Positions 1 to 8,145 of a stretch of 64,000 nt of DNA are shown here, in pieces. Position 1 is the first letter of the stretch; each line of letters opens with the position of its first letter. The DNA is from Flavobacterium degerlachei. GTDB lineage: Bacteria > Bacteroidota > Bacteroidia > Flavobacteriales > Flavobacteriaceae. The notes under the pieces were generated by a model. That model had not been told where the DNA came from. It worked only from the letters and a program-made list of their open reading frames with translations, and did no database searches. Location of the stretch: contig NZ_FNMV01000005.1 in NCBI RefSeq assembly GCF_900106645.1, forward strand, positions 124,001 through 188,000, written 5' to 3'. Both the position numbers and the translations under genes were made by a program.

Positions 1-582
1 ATCCGAAAGCAAAATTATTTCGGGGAATTTAAGTAATATCTTTTGAAGAGCCTCAAAATCCATTTCGGTTAAAATTTTCCCCGTTGGATTATGTGGATTA
101 TTGATGATAATCATTTTAGTTTTTGAAGTACAGACTTTTTCTATCGTTTCCCAATTAGGAGTATAGTCATCATTAAGGGCAATATGAATTGGCTTTGCAT
201 TAGATAATAGAACTGGAGCCTCGTAACAATCATAGCTAGGGTCTAGAATAATCACTTCGTCATCAGTATCAACCAAAGCTTGAATTGTTGCAAAGATGGC
301 TTGGGTGGCTCCAGCTGTTACAAGTATTTCTGACTCTGGCTTAAGAATTCTACCATAAGAATCTTGGACTAAAACAGCGATTTTTGATAGCAGAGGAGCG
401 TAACCCGCCATAGGAAGGTATTGATGTACCTCCTTTTTTGCAAGTGTAGCAACAATATCTGTTAGTCTTTCGTCAACTGGGAAGTTAGGGAATCCTTGAG
501 ATAGATTTATTGCATTGTATTCGGCTGCCATCTTTGACATGATTGTAAAGATACTAGTACCTATATTTGGAAGCTTTGACAT
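1..582 (-). CDS. Pyridoxal-phosphate aminotransferase, methionine aminotransferase type (partial)
   Basis: The reading frame starts at an ATG at 582 and runs off the left edge of the window, leaving about 194 N-terminal residues with no stop. It is a fold-type I PLP aminotransferase: an N-terminal LSQGFPNFP stretch, the cofactor-loop sequence TAGATQAIFA, and the NNPHNPTGK motif are all present. The catalytic lysine lies beyond the edge. Within the family the sequence most resembles the YbdL/kynurenine-aminotransferase-like group, which transaminates methionine and related amino acids. The exact substrate is inferred. It appears to be transcribed alone on the minus strand. Confidence 0.85.
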   Translation of the reverse strand, partial: MSKLPNIGTSIFTIMSKMAAEYNAINLSQGFPNFPVDERLTDIVATLAKKEVHQYLPMAGYAPLLSKIAVLVQDSYGRILKPESEILVTAGATQAIFATIQALVDTDDEVIILDPSYDCYEAPVLLSNAKPIHIALNDDYTPNWETIEKVCTSKTKMIIINNPHNPTGKILTEMDFEALQKILLKFPEIILLSD

Positions 583-700
583 ACTTTTCTTTTTAGTGAT
601 TTAAAAGTAGGCAAATGGTTTGAGTTGGTAAAGTGTTATTTTTAGATTTATTTGCTCTATGAATTTAAAAACTAAAATTATCATTCTGTTTCGGCAATAT

Positions 701-740
701 TTTTTTTTCAAAAAAGAAAGCACTCCAATTGAAGTGCTTT
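701..740 (-). terminator. Rho-independent terminator after the DUF4440-like lipoprotein
   Basis: An 8-bp perfect stem, AAAGCACT/AGTGCTTT at 717-724 and 733-740, has an 8-base loop. Read on the minus strand it is followed by a T-rich tract. It lies 24 bases past the stop of the lipoprotein gene that ends at 764. Confidence 0.75.
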
Positions 741-763
741 ACTGATAGATTTTTTCTTAAATT

Positions 764-1258
764 TTATTTTTCAGTTTTTGGCATATCGGAGTTTGCCATG
801 TCTCTAATACAGATGTATTTTCCATCTCTTTTTTCAAAAAGACTCATGAAATTTCCACTCATCATTTTTGTGTTTGTAGAATCTACGACAGTATAACCGC
901 CTATCTCCACAACCTGATTTCTGTCATTTGCAACATGGACTTCTTTGGTTTCAAAACTAATTGTTGCGGACTTTGGAAAAGTCATCAAATCTTCTCTCAT
1001 CGATTCATGAATCGCCGCCTTCCCTTGTAACGGCTTTTTTTCGTTAGAGAAACTAATGGCATCATCCGCATAATAATTTATACCGTCTGCATTTCTTGCG
1101 TTGTAGGCAACCGCATAGGCATCCTCCATTGCTTGAATTTCGGTTTTAATGGCGTCTTTATCGACTGTTACTATAGGAACTTCTTTTTTTTCATTGCAGC
1201 CTAGGAACATTGACATCATAAGAAGCACTAATCCTTCCTTTAAAATCTTGTTTTTCAT
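764..1258 (-). CDS. SnoaL/DUF4440-like (NTF2-fold) lipoprotein
   Basis: A 164-residue protein with a lipoprotein signal: a basic N-terminus, a hydrophobic stretch and a lipobox ending MFLGC at about residue 21, so it is likely anchored in a membrane facing the periplasm. The mature part has the layout of SnoaL-like/DUF4440 NTF2-fold proteins: an N-terminal helix (residues 35-60, EDAYAVAYNARNADG), a YYADDAISF strand, and C-terminal strands ending in FEKRDGKY. Members of this superfamily may be enzymes or binding proteins, so no reaction can be assigned. It is a single-gene unit with its own terminator. Confidence 0.7.
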   Translation of the reverse strand: MKNKILKEGLVLLMMSMFLGCNEKKEVPIVTVDKDAIKTEIQAMEDAYAVAYNARNADGINYYADDAISFSNEKKPLQGKAAIHESMREDLMTFPKSATISFETKEVHVANDRNQVVEIGGYTVVDSTNTKMMSGNFMSLFEKRDGKYICIRDMANSDMPKTEK

Positions 1259-1402
1259 AATTAAATTTTTTAAAATTTATAATTGTGATTTTTTTAGATC
1301 AGGGGGATGTTAAATTTAGTCATAAAATACTGATTATCAAGCTTAATTGATGTTTATTTTTTAGAGGAAGATTTCTAAAATCATTAAAAGAGTAGTGCAA
1401 AA

Positions 1403-1448
1403 AAAATTGACTATTAAAAAACGAGTTCATTTTTTAATAGTCAATTTT
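1403..1448 (-). terminator. Long perfect hairpin after the tandem microprotein genes
   Basis: A perfect 19-bp inverted repeat (arms 1403-1421 and 1430-1448, loop of 8 bases) begins 20 bases past the stop of the 51-residue gene. It carries A/T tracts on the arms, as flavobacterial bidirectional terminators do. The stem is unusually long and perfect for a terminator. Confidence 0.6.
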
Positions 1449-1467
1449 ATATTCAGGTTAAGCGAAA

Positions 1468-1623
1468 TTATTTTTTCTCAGTATTGTAATCAGAATTACG
1501 ACCGTTATGATAAGCTTGCATAAAGGCAGTTTTTGATTCTTTCCAGTTGTAAACACTTTCTATGATGAATATCGCAACCATCGTTAATAGTACTCCTGTG
1601 AAGAAATTTTTTATTGTTTTCAT
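1468..1623 (-). CDS. 51-residue single-span membrane microprotein, paralogue of the upstream gene
   Basis: A short frame from an ATG at 1623 to a TAA at 1468. It encodes a basic N-terminus (MKTIKNFF), one hydrophobic segment (residues 8-23) and a polar tail containing IESVYNWKESKTAF. The neighbouring upstream gene carries the near-identical IESIYSWKETKSEF after its own hydrophobic segment, so the two are tandem paralogues. Conservation between the copies is the main evidence that both are translated. Function unknown; a small inner-membrane protein is likely. It lies 33 bases downstream of its paralogue and is probably co-transcribed, with a strong hairpin behind it. Confidence 0.65.
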   Translation of the reverse strand: MKTIKNFFTGVLLTMVAIFIIESVYNWKESKTAFMQAYHNGRNSDYNTEKK

Positions 1624-1656
1624 TATTTAATCTATAAATGCTTTTTAAAATATTTT

Positions 1657-1872
1657 TTAGTTGGTTTTAGTTGCAGCTGGATAGTCGTTACCATCATTCC
1701 AGCCTCTTAAAAATTCACTTTTGGTTTCTTTCCAACTATAAATGGATTCAATCGCAAAAAAGGCTATCATACCTAATATAAATATCCTAACGTCTCTTTT
1801 GGTTATTTTTATTTTGATTAGTTTAAAGGTTTTGTTTAAACTAAGATATGAAAATATTTCTTTTGTAATCAA
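1657..1872 (-). CDS. Small single-span membrane protein, paralogue of the downstream 51-residue gene
   Basis: A frame of up to 71 residues with one predicted membrane span (about 29-42, IFILGMIAFFAI) followed by IESIYSWKETKSEF, closely matching the downstream gene. The frame opens with TTG at 1872, four bases from the stop of the rRNA methyltransferase gene. Alignment to the 51-residue paralogue begins only near residue 21, where no ATG exists, so the true start is unresolved. The position suggests cotranscription with the methyltransferase. No known family is recognised. Confidence 0.55.
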   Translation of the reverse strand: MITKEIFSYLSLNKTFKLIKIKITKRDVRIFILGMIAFFAIESIYSWKETKSEFLRGWNDGNDYPAATKTN

Positions 1873-1876
1873 AAAA

Positions 1877-2599
1877 TTACATTTTATGAATTATAAAGAT
1901 AGTGGGGCGTTTATGTAAATCGATAGTTTCTTTTTTCCAAGCTGCAATTTTCTTGGTCTTGATATACTCTGTTGGAAGCGTAATATCAGTGGCTATACAC
2001 AGATGCGTTTCCGGATTTAGAGTCTGTAGCAAATCTTCCAGTAGTTTATTGTTGCGATATGGAGTTTCAATGAAAATTTGAGATTGATTTTGTTCGAATG
2101 AAATCCTTTCTAGACTTTTAAAACTGGCTTTCTTTTCGTCTTTTTCAATGGGTAAATAACCATGGAACGTAAAACTTTGGCCGTTCATTCCAGATGCCAT
2201 CATTGCCAAAAGAATTGACGAAGGACCAACTAATGGAATCACTTGAATTCCCTTTTCATGTGCCAGCTTTACTATAACTGCGCCAGGATCAGCTACACCA
2301 GGGCAGCCTGCTTCACTCATTAACCCCATATTTTTACCTTCCAATAAAGGTTTGATGAAATCGAGATGCTCTTTTACTTCAGTTCGTTTGTTTAAAGTAA
2401 AGAGAACCAATTCAGATTGTTTTTTATCTGGATTAACCTCTTTTATAGATTTACGAGCTGTTTTGTCGTTTTCAACAATGTAATGGTCAATGAAATCAAT
2501 GGTTCTTTTTACAGTTTGAGGCAAAACATCCATAGGGTCACAATCGCCCATAGTGGTTGGGATTAGATAGAGTTTTCCTAACAAGGTATTTGGTTTCAT
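1877..2599 (-). CDS. SAM-dependent tetrapyrrole-methylase family protein, RsmI-like
   Basis: A 240-residue protein of the tetrapyrrole (corrin/porphyrin) methylase superfamily. The signature region reads GLMSEAGCPGVADPGA (about residues 92-107), and GPSS follows near 125. RsmI, which 2'-O-methylates C1402 of 16S rRNA, has the same core. This protein is shorter than E. coli RsmI and diverges in its N-terminal loop, with an LYLIPTTMG start. Flavobacteria commonly carry such an RsmI paralogue besides a canonical RsmI, so its exact target is uncertain. It lies downstream of the phosphatase and dnaA on the same strand. Confidence 0.8.
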   Translation of the reverse strand: MKPNTLLGKLYLIPTTMGDCDPMDVLPQTVKRTIDFIDHYIVENDKTARKSIKEVNPDKKQSELVLFTLNKRTEVKEHLDFIKPLLEGKNMGLMSEAGCPGVADPGAVIVKLAHEKGIQVIPLVGPSSILLAMMASGMNGQSFTFHGYLPIEKDEKKASFKSLERISFEQNQSQIFIETPYRNNKLLEDLLQTLNPETHLCIATDITLPTEYIKTKKIAAWKKETIDLHKRPTIFIIHKM

Positions 2600-2700
2600 T
2601 GAAATCGATTTATGTTTGTAATCTAATTTAGAAATGCAAAGAACGGCATTAATAAAGAAATAGATAAGAATTTAGAGTTGAAAAAAACTACCGAAGAAAT

Positions 2701-3168
2701 TTATAGGTGAGTTTTTTTTAATTTGTCGGCTATGATGTCACAAACCTCGTTTAGCATATTGTAAACAATGTCAAATCCATTTGGCATACCAAAATAAGGG
2801 TCAGGAACATCCACATTTTCATTTGGATATAGTTCATTCAAAATAATTTGAACTTTGTTTTTTTGCTCCTGCGTTTGGGCTAATTCGATTACATCATCAT
2901 AATTGGACTTATCCATTACATAGATGTAATCATAAGTGTCAAAATCACTAGTGCTAAATTGTCTGCCTTTTTGTTTAGAAATATCTAGTTTGTTTTTTTT
3001 AGCGGTAGCAATAGAACGTGCGTCAGGTGCATGACCAATATGCCATGAACCAGTTCCCGCTGAATCAACGCTGAATTTATCTTTAGGAAGTTTGGTCGCC
3101 ATAATACCTTCTGCCAAAGGTGATCGACAAATATTACCCAAACAAACCATTAAAATTTTTACGGACAT
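2701..3168 (-). CDS. Low-molecular-weight protein-tyrosine phosphatase
   Basis: A 155-residue cytosolic phosphatase with the N-terminal P-loop CLGNICRS (CX5R; Cys9 nucleophile, Arg15) and the general-acid motif DPYF at 123-126, both expected in active LMW-PTPs. It dephosphorylates phosphotyrosine in proteins, although some bacterial members have been linked to arginine phosphate or to exopolysaccharide kinases. No tyrosine kinase is adjacent. It starts 7 bases after the dnaA stop on the same strand and is probably co-transcribed with dnaA. Confidence 0.93.
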   Translation of the reverse strand: MSVKILMVCLGNICRSPLAEGIMATKLPKDKFSVDSAGTGSWHIGHAPDARSIATAKKNKLDISKQKGRQFSTSDFDTYDYIYVMDKSNYDDVIELAQTQEQKNKVQIILNELYPNENVDVPDPYFGMPNGFDIVYNMLNEVCDIIADKLKKTHL

Positions 3169-3175
3169 GATGCTA

Positions 3176-4603
3176 TTATAGCGTTAATTTTTTATGGATA
3201 TCTTCAACAAATTTCTTGAACTGTTTGTCAGTGGCTACTAGGTTATCAACTGTTTTACAAGCGTGCAATACAGTCGCGTGATCACGGTCACCAATTTGTG
3301 AACCGATGTTAGCCAAGGATGCTTTCGTGAATTTTTTCGCGAAGAACATAGCCAATTGTCTTGCTTGAACTACGTGTCTTTTTCTTGTTTTTGATTGCAA
3401 TGTTTCAAGATCCAACTGGAAATAATCAGAAACTGTTTTTTGAATGTAATCGATAGAAATTTCACGTTTTACATTTTTTACAAATTTCTCGACAACACTT
3501 TTTGCCAATTCAATTGTAACTTCTTTTTTGTTGAATGAAGATTGTGCAATCAATGAAATAATAGCGCCTTCTAATTCACGGACATTTGATTTGATGTTGC
3601 GTGCAACGTATTCAATAATTTCTTCTGGAATTTCAACACCATCACGATACAGAATGTTTTTCAAGATAGAAATTCTAGTTTCATAATCCGGTTGGTGCAA
3701 TTCAGCTGACAATCCCCATTTGAAACGAGATAACAAGCGTTGCTCAATATCTTGCATATCAACTGGCGCTTTATCTGAAGTCAGAATAACTTGCTTACCA
3801 TTTTGGTGCAAATAATTGAATATATGGAAAAACACGTCTTGAGTTCCTGATTTACCCGAAAGGAATTGAACATCGTCAATGATGAGGACGTCAATTAATT
3901 GGTAAAAATGGATGAAATCATTTCTGTTATTTTTCTTAACCGAATCAATATATTGTTGAGTAAATATTTCGGCAGATATATATAAAACTGTTTTTTCAGG
4001 ATATTTGTCTTTGATCTCAACTCCAATAGCGTGAGCAAGATGCGTTTTACCTAATCCTACACCTCCAAAAATTAATAAAGGGTTGAAGGACGTTCCACCT
4101 GGTTTATTGGCTACAGCCATACCTGCTGAACGTGCTAATCTATTTGAATCTCCTTCTAGGAAATTGTCAAAACTATAGTTGGCATTCAGTTGTGATTCAA
4201 TTTTTAAATTTCTGATTCCAGGAATTACAAAAGGATTTTTTAATTCCGGATCTAAATTTTTAAAAGGAGCATCAACATTTTGAGGTTTCATAGGGGCGCG
4301 GTTCGCACTTGGCAATTGTTCCGTAAACGGTTGTTTATTGCCATAAGTGTTTTCCATTTTGATTTTATAAAGTAACTTTGCGTTTTTACCAAGTTCTTTA
4401 GTCAAGGCCACTTTTAAAAGTTTTACATAGTGTTCTTCTAACCATTCGTAGAAGAATTTGCTAGGAACTTGAATGTACAATGCGTTATCGGTAAGCTCAA
4501 CTGATTTGATCGGTTCAAACCAAGTTTTGAATGCTTGGTCCTGAATATTGTCTTTAATAAAAGACAGGCAGTTTTCCCATACTGATTGAGCAGTTTTGTT
4601 CAT
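3176..4603 (-). CDS. dnaA: Chromosomal replication initiator protein DnaA
   Basis: A 475-residue DnaA with all four domains: an N-terminal oligomerisation domain (1-85), a short linker (85-135), an AAA+ domain with Walker A GGVGLGKT at 180-187 and Walker B IIDDVQF at 241-247, and a C-terminal helix-turn-helix with the DnaA signature DRDHATVLHA near 440. It binds DnaA boxes and melts oriC. No cluster of TTATNCACA boxes was recognised by eye in the upstream gap, so this locus need not be the origin. The promoter is well defined at 4656-4686. Confidence 0.98.
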   Translation of the reverse strand: MNKTAQSVWENCLSFIKDNIQDQAFKTWFEPIKSVELTDNALYIQVPSKFFYEWLEEHYVKLLKVALTKELGKNAKLLYKIKMENTYGNKQPFTEQLPSANRAPMKPQNVDAPFKNLDPELKNPFVIPGIRNLKIESQLNANYSFDNFLEGDSNRLARSAGMAVANKPGGTSFNPLLIFGGVGLGKTHLAHAIGVEIKDKYPEKTVLYISAEIFTQQYIDSVKKNNRNDFIHFYQLIDVLIIDDVQFLSGKSGTQDVFFHIFNYLHQNGKQVILTSDKAPVDMQDIEQRLLSRFKWGLSAELHQPDYETRISILKNILYRDGVEIPEEIIEYVARNIKSNVRELEGAIISLIAQSSFNKKEVTIELAKSVVEKFVKNVKREISIDYIQKTVSDYFQLDLETLQSKTRKRHVVQARQLAMFFAKKFTKASLANIGSQIGDRDHATVLHACKTVDNLVATDKQFKKFVEDIHKKLTL

Positions 4604-4655
4604 AAATTCTATGTAAATTATTTTATTTAGTAATCATTGTCTTATTAAAAAATAC

Positions 4656-4686
4656 CAAAAGTACTGGTGTTTTTCGGGGTAACAAA
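4656..4686 (-). promoter_or_regulatory. dnaA promoter, Bacteroidetes sigma-A type
   Basis: On the minus strand, TTTG (4683-4686) and TACTTTTG (4656-4663) are separated by exactly 19 bases. This matches the known Bacteroidetes consensus TTTG-N19-TAnnTTTG. The start codon is at 4603, giving a leader of roughly 45 bases. Confidence 0.8.
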
Positions 4687-4798
4687 TATGTGAACAAATT
4701 TCTGTAAAAAAAAATTTATACGGGTTGAATATGTAGAAATATTGTTGTAAGTACTATTTGGAGAGTAAAAAAAAATAAAAAATAACATAAATAAAAGT

Positions 4799-5200
4799 AT
4801 GAAAGAACACGAATTTAATGTACGGGTAAGATATTCAGAAACAGACCAAATGGGAGTCGTTTATCATGGTAATTATGCGCAGTATTTTGAGATGGGACGC
4901 GTGGAATGGCTTAGAAACCTTGGGATTTCTTATAAATGGATGGAAGAGAATGGAGTTATGCTTCCTGTGGTATCATTGAACATAAATTATAAAAAACCAG
5001 CTAGATATGATGATCTATTAACGGTTAAAACTATTTTTAAAAGCCAAACTTCGGTTAAGATTGAATTTGACTACGAGATCTACAATGAGAAAATGGAGTT
5101 ATTAACAATTGCCAGCTCAACCTTGGTTTTTGTGGACATGAAAACGTCTCGACCAACTGCTCCTCCAGAATACGTCAAAGAGAAATTAGCAAAAATTTAA
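4799..5200 (+). CDS. YbgC/4HBT-family acyl-CoA thioesterase
   Basis: A 133-residue hotdog-fold protein. The active-site stretch YSETDQMGVVYHGNY (residues 12-26) carries the catalytic Asp (D16) of the 4-hydroxybenzoyl-CoA thioesterase/YbgC family. Such enzymes hydrolyse acyl-CoA or acyl-ACP thioesters in the cytosol; YbgC itself is linked to the Tol-Pal system in proteobacteria, but no tol genes are near. It is divergent from dnaA and ends 21 bases before the convergent YigZ gene. Confidence 0.9.
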   Translation: MKEHEFNVRVRYSETDQMGVVYHGNYAQYFEMGRVEWLRNLGISYKWMEENGVMLPVVSLNINYKKPARYDDLLTVKTIFKSQTSVKIEFDYEIYNEKMELLTIASSTLVFVDMKTSRPTAPPEYVKEKLAKI

Positions 5201-5221
5201 AATAAGTGGCTTTGAATAAAA

Positions 5222-5854
5222 TTATTCTTTAATTTTAATGTCAATTTCAAATATTGAATTAAAAATGTCGAAGATCATTTCGGCATTTTTTTTTCTAGTT
5301 TTCACCTCAATTAAACCAATTGGTAATGCTGTATCTTCATTAATTTCCATTTCTTGAGATACAATATCTAGCTTTTTTTCTTTAATTACTCTCATGACTT
5401 TGTTCATGTTTTTGTAATCAAATGATATTTGATAATGAACGTCTATTGTTTTTTCTACTATTTCGCAATTTTCTAGGCTAAGCTGTGCGGCTGTTTTGTA
5501 AGCTGATATTAATCCACCGACACCTAGTTTAGTTCCTCCAAAAATACGAACGACAACCACAAGGATATTTGTGACTCCAAAAGATTGGATTTGTCCATAA
5601 ATTGGCATTCCTGCACTGTTACTAGGCTCTCCATCATCATTAGCTCTATAGGCTATTATATCTGTCCCTATTTGATAGGCATAACAGAAATGGCCTGCAT
5701 GGGGATGTTTTTTTCTTAAATCGTCAATAATGGGTTTTAGTTCCTCTTCGGATTGTATTGGAAAAGCATAACTAAAAAATTTGCTGCTTTTTTCTTTAAA
5801 TAAGATCCCTTCCGGAGCGGTTTCAATGGTGTTGTAAGTGTCTTTAATTTTCAA
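5222..5854 (-). CDS. YigZ/IMPACT family protein (UPF0029)
   Basis: A 210-residue protein with the YigZ/IMPACT N-terminal domain. The hallmark GEPSNSAGMPIYGQIQ (about 77-92) and RIFGGTKLGVGGLISAY follow in order, and the C-terminal part matches the DUF1949 domain. Function is not firmly established; eukaryotic IMPACT regulates Gcn2. The frame begins with TTG at 5854 and no in-frame ATG fits the family N-terminus, so TTG is taken as the start. It lies 10 bases downstream of the HAD gene, in a likely operon with ribD. Confidence 0.88.
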   Translation of the reverse strand: MKIKDTYNTIETAPEGILFKEKSSKFFSYAFPIQSEEELKPIIDDLRKKHPHAGHFCYAYQIGTDIIAYRANDDGEPSNSAGMPIYGQIQSFGVTNILVVVVRIFGGTKLGVGGLISAYKTAAQLSLENCEIVEKTIDVHYQISFDYKNMNKVMRVIKEKKLDIVSQEMEINEDTALPIGLIEVKTRKKNAEMIFDIFNSIFEIDIKIKE

Positions 5855-5864
5855 TAGTATTCTT

Positions 5865-6467
5865 CTAAATTATATTTTTGTTAAATAGGTCTACGACGTC
5901 TTCTTTTCCTACTTGAAGATTCCATACATGAAGACCAAGTTCAGCTGCGGCATCTGTATTTTCTTTTTTGTCGTCAATGAACAAAGTTCGTTTTGCCTGC
6001 AATTCATGCTTGTTTAAAACATAATTATATATTACGGGATTAGGTTTGCGCATTTCTATTTCAAACGAAAAGTAAACTTGTTCGAAACATTGGTAAAAAT
6101 CACTATAAAAAGTAGTTCCAGATTTTTGTTCAAATCTCTCGATGTGAATTGCATCAGTATTGCTCAATAAGAACAAGCGGTATTTTTTGGAAAGCATTTG
6201 AAGAAACTCCAAACGATAAAGAGGGAAGTCTAGTAAAATAGAATTCCAGGCCTCTGAGATTTCTAAGGTGCTTGCCTTGGGAATGTGTTTTTGAATGCCC
6301 TGAAGAAAATCATCTCTTGTAATTTTACCAGTTTCAAACTGAATGTTTAGATTGTTGAGGTCTTCATCCCATTCTGTCAATCCTAAATTTTTTAGTCCAT
6401 CAACAGTGGCTTGTTTGTCTAAATTGATAAAGACATCGCCAAAATCAAAAATAATTGCATTAATCAT
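5865..6467 (-). CDS. HAD-superfamily hydrolase (haloacid-dehalogenase type)
   Basis: A 200-residue HAD phosphatase. Motif I is IIFDFGDVFIN (nucleophile Asp8), motif II LLSNTD (near residue 102), the motif III region MRKPNP, and motif IV FIDDKKENTDAA (about 166-177). A helical cap lies between motifs I and II. Such proteins hydrolyse small phosphometabolites. The position right after ribD, with the start overlapping the ribD stop by 8 bases, makes the missing riboflavin-pathway phosphatase step a tempting role, but that is only inference. Confidence 0.85.
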   Translation of the reverse strand: MINAIIFDFGDVFINLDKQATVDGLKNLGLTEWDEDLNNLNIQFETGKITRDDFLQGIQKHIPKASTLEISEAWNSILLDFPLYRLEFLQMLSKKYRLFLLSNTDAIHIERFEQKSGTTFYSDFYQCFEQVYFSFEIEMRKPNPVIYNYVLNKHELQAKRTLFIDDKKENTDAAAELGLHVWNLQVGKEDVVDLFNKNII

Positions 6468-7503
6468 GGTTCCTTGATATTATAAGTTCATCTTGGCCAA
6501 TCAATTGCTTTTTACAATTGCTTTTGGGCAGTGCTGGTGCCCTGGTGCCTTTGGCGAAAAGCGTGTTTCCTGAAAAAACGCGCGCTTCATCCCAAAGATT
6601 TGCGTCAATAAAAGTTTGTAGTGTTTGTCGGCCGCCTTCAATAATTACGGATTGTATCTGGTGTTTAAACATTAATTCTGTCAGCTGCTGTGCCTTATTT
6701 TTATCGAAAGTCACAATTTCAAAGATAAGGTTTTCTTGGTCAACATCCCTTGTGGTTTTTGAAAGAACAATAGTTTTATATTGGTTATCAAATACATGGC
6801 TATTGTTTGGGATACGATTATTTAGATCTAATACTACTCTGGTGGGGTTGTTTCCTGTCCAATCGCGAACATCTAATTTGGGGTTGTCGTCTATGACGGT
6901 TTGTGTGCCTACTAGGATAGCTTGTTCTTCACTTCGCCATTTATGGACTAATTGTCTTGAATAAGTATTGGTGATCCAAACTGGTTTTTGCTCAGTTTTG
7001 CTTTGAGGAGCTATAAATCCATCTTGACTTTCTGCCCATTTCAAAATAATATAGGGTCTCTTCTTTTGATGAAAAGTAAAAAAACGTTTGTTCAGTTCGT
7101 TACATTCATCTTCAAGAACACCTACGGTTATCTTTGCGCCGGCTTCAATGAGTTTTTTTATTCCGTTTCCGGCAACTTTTACGTTTGGGTCAACGGTTCC
7201 AATTACAACATTCGGAATCTTGTTTTTTATGATTAAGTCACAGCAAGGAGGTGTTTTTCCAAAATGACTGCAAGGTTCTAAGCTGACATAAATAGTTGCT
7301 TTTTGTAATAGTGATTTGTCTTTTACTGAATTTATGGCATTCACTTCCGCATGAGGTTCTCCTGCTTTTTTGTGCCAACCTTCGCCAATTATTTTGTTGT
7401 CATAAACAATGACACTACCTACCAAAGGATTTGGGTAAGTTGTCCCTAGTCCGTTTTTGGCTAATTGTATGCAACGCTCTATGTATTTCTCATGTATTTT
7501 CAC
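6460..7503 (-). CDS. ribD: Bifunctional riboflavin biosynthesis deaminase/reductase RibD
   Basis: A 347-residue bifunctional enzyme for two consecutive riboflavin steps. The N-terminal deaminase has the zinc motifs HAEVNA (51-56) and PCSHFGKTPPC (77-87). The C-terminal RibD reductase domain (about 150-347) ends with VIIEGGRQT and related elements. It converts diaminohydroxyphosphoribosylamino-pyrimidine to the phosphoribitylaminouracil precursor. The start is GTG at 7503; the family N-terminus begins here, so no later start is possible. A TACTTTTG box at 7508-7515 sits only four bases upstream, suggesting an almost leaderless mRNA. Confidence 0.95.
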   Translation of the reverse strand: MKIHEKYIERCIQLAKNGLGTTYPNPLVGSVIVYDNKIIGEGWHKKAGEPHAEVNAINSVKDKSLLQKATIYVSLEPCSHFGKTPPCCDLIIKNKIPNVVIGTVDPNVKVAGNGIKKLIEAGAKITVGVLEDECNELNKRFFTFHQKKRPYIILKWAESQDGFIAPQSKTEQKPVWITNTYSRQLVHKWRSEEQAILVGTQTVIDDNPKLDVRDWTGNNPTRVVLDLNNRIPNNSHVFDNQYKTIVLSKTTRDVDQENLIFEIVTFDKNKAQQLTELMFKHQIQSVIIEGGRQTLQTFIDANLWDEARVFSGNTLFAKGTRAPALPKSNCKKQLIGQDELIISRNHD

Positions 7504-7507
7504 AATG

Positions 7508-7515
7508 CAAAAGTA
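7508..7515 (-). promoter_or_regulatory. Candidate -7 box immediately upstream of ribD
   Basis: TACTTTTG on the minus strand matches the TAnnTTTG -7 consensus and the same box before dnaA and grpE. It ends five bases before the ribD GTG. No good TTTG lies 19 bases further up; the nearest match is TTTC at about 20 bases. Confidence 0.4.
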
Positions 7516-7622
7516 GGTATTTTTGAGTTTAGGCCCGAAACATTGGGATTAGTTTTGAAACTTTCGAAAATAACAACAAACAATTTCTATTTTTGTGTCA
7601 TAATAAATAAGCAACTATAATA

Positions 7623-8108
7623 ATGGAAAATTGGGTTATTAGAGAGATTGAAAAAAAAGACAATCCAGCTGTCGCAGAATTGATACGTGCAGTTTTTGAT
7701 GAAATGAATATTCCAAAGGTGGGAACGGCTTATGAAGACCCTTATTTAGATTTAATGTTTGAGGAATACAGCAAACCCAGATCCGTTTATTACGTTGTTG
7801 AAAGCAACGGAAAAATAATGGGAGTGGCCGGTGTGGCGCAGCTTGAAAATGAAGCGGAATCTATTTGTGAATTACAAAAGATGTATTTTCGACCAGAAAC
7901 CCGTGGTTTGGGTATAGGAGCTCAAATGATGGCCAAATGTTTGCAGAGTGCTAAGGAACTTGGTTTTGAAAAGTGTTATTTGGAAACGATGCCTTTTATG
8001 CATGGTGCCCAAAAACTATATAAAAGATCAGGTTTTGTAAATATTGACTCGCCTATGGGATCTACAGGTCATACATCTTGTCCCGTTTGGATGTTGAAGG
8101 AACTATAA
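7623..8108 (+). CDS. GNAT-family N-acetyltransferase
   Basis: A 161-residue GNAT protein. The acetyl-CoA-binding motif A is RPETRGLGIGAQMMAKCL (about residues 92-109), following a LQKMYF strand, and the C-terminal part reads LYKRSGF, typical of the fold. The acceptor cannot be told from sequence. It is divergent from ribD and 37 bases upstream of prmC. A TATTTTTG -7-like box lies shortly upstream, near 7590. Confidence 0.88.
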   Translation: MENWVIREIEKKDNPAVAELIRAVFDEMNIPKVGTAYEDPYLDLMFEEYSKPRSVYYVVESNGKIMGVAGVAQLENEAESICELQKMYFRPETRGLGIGAQMMAKCLQSAKELGFEKCYLETMPFMHGAQKLYKRSGFVNIDSPMGSTGHTSCPVWMLKEL

Positions 8109-8145
8109 ATTAGGAGTTTCTAAATTGAAACGGAAAATGAATACA

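Noticed and set aside
4604..4798. Possible oriC next to dnaA
   Set aside because: No cluster of DnaA boxes was recognised by eye; the gap holds only the dnaA promoter and a short leader for the thioesterase.
6518..6964. A 148-codon frame antisense to ribD
   Set aside because: It lies within the ribD reductase domain and is a shadow of it.
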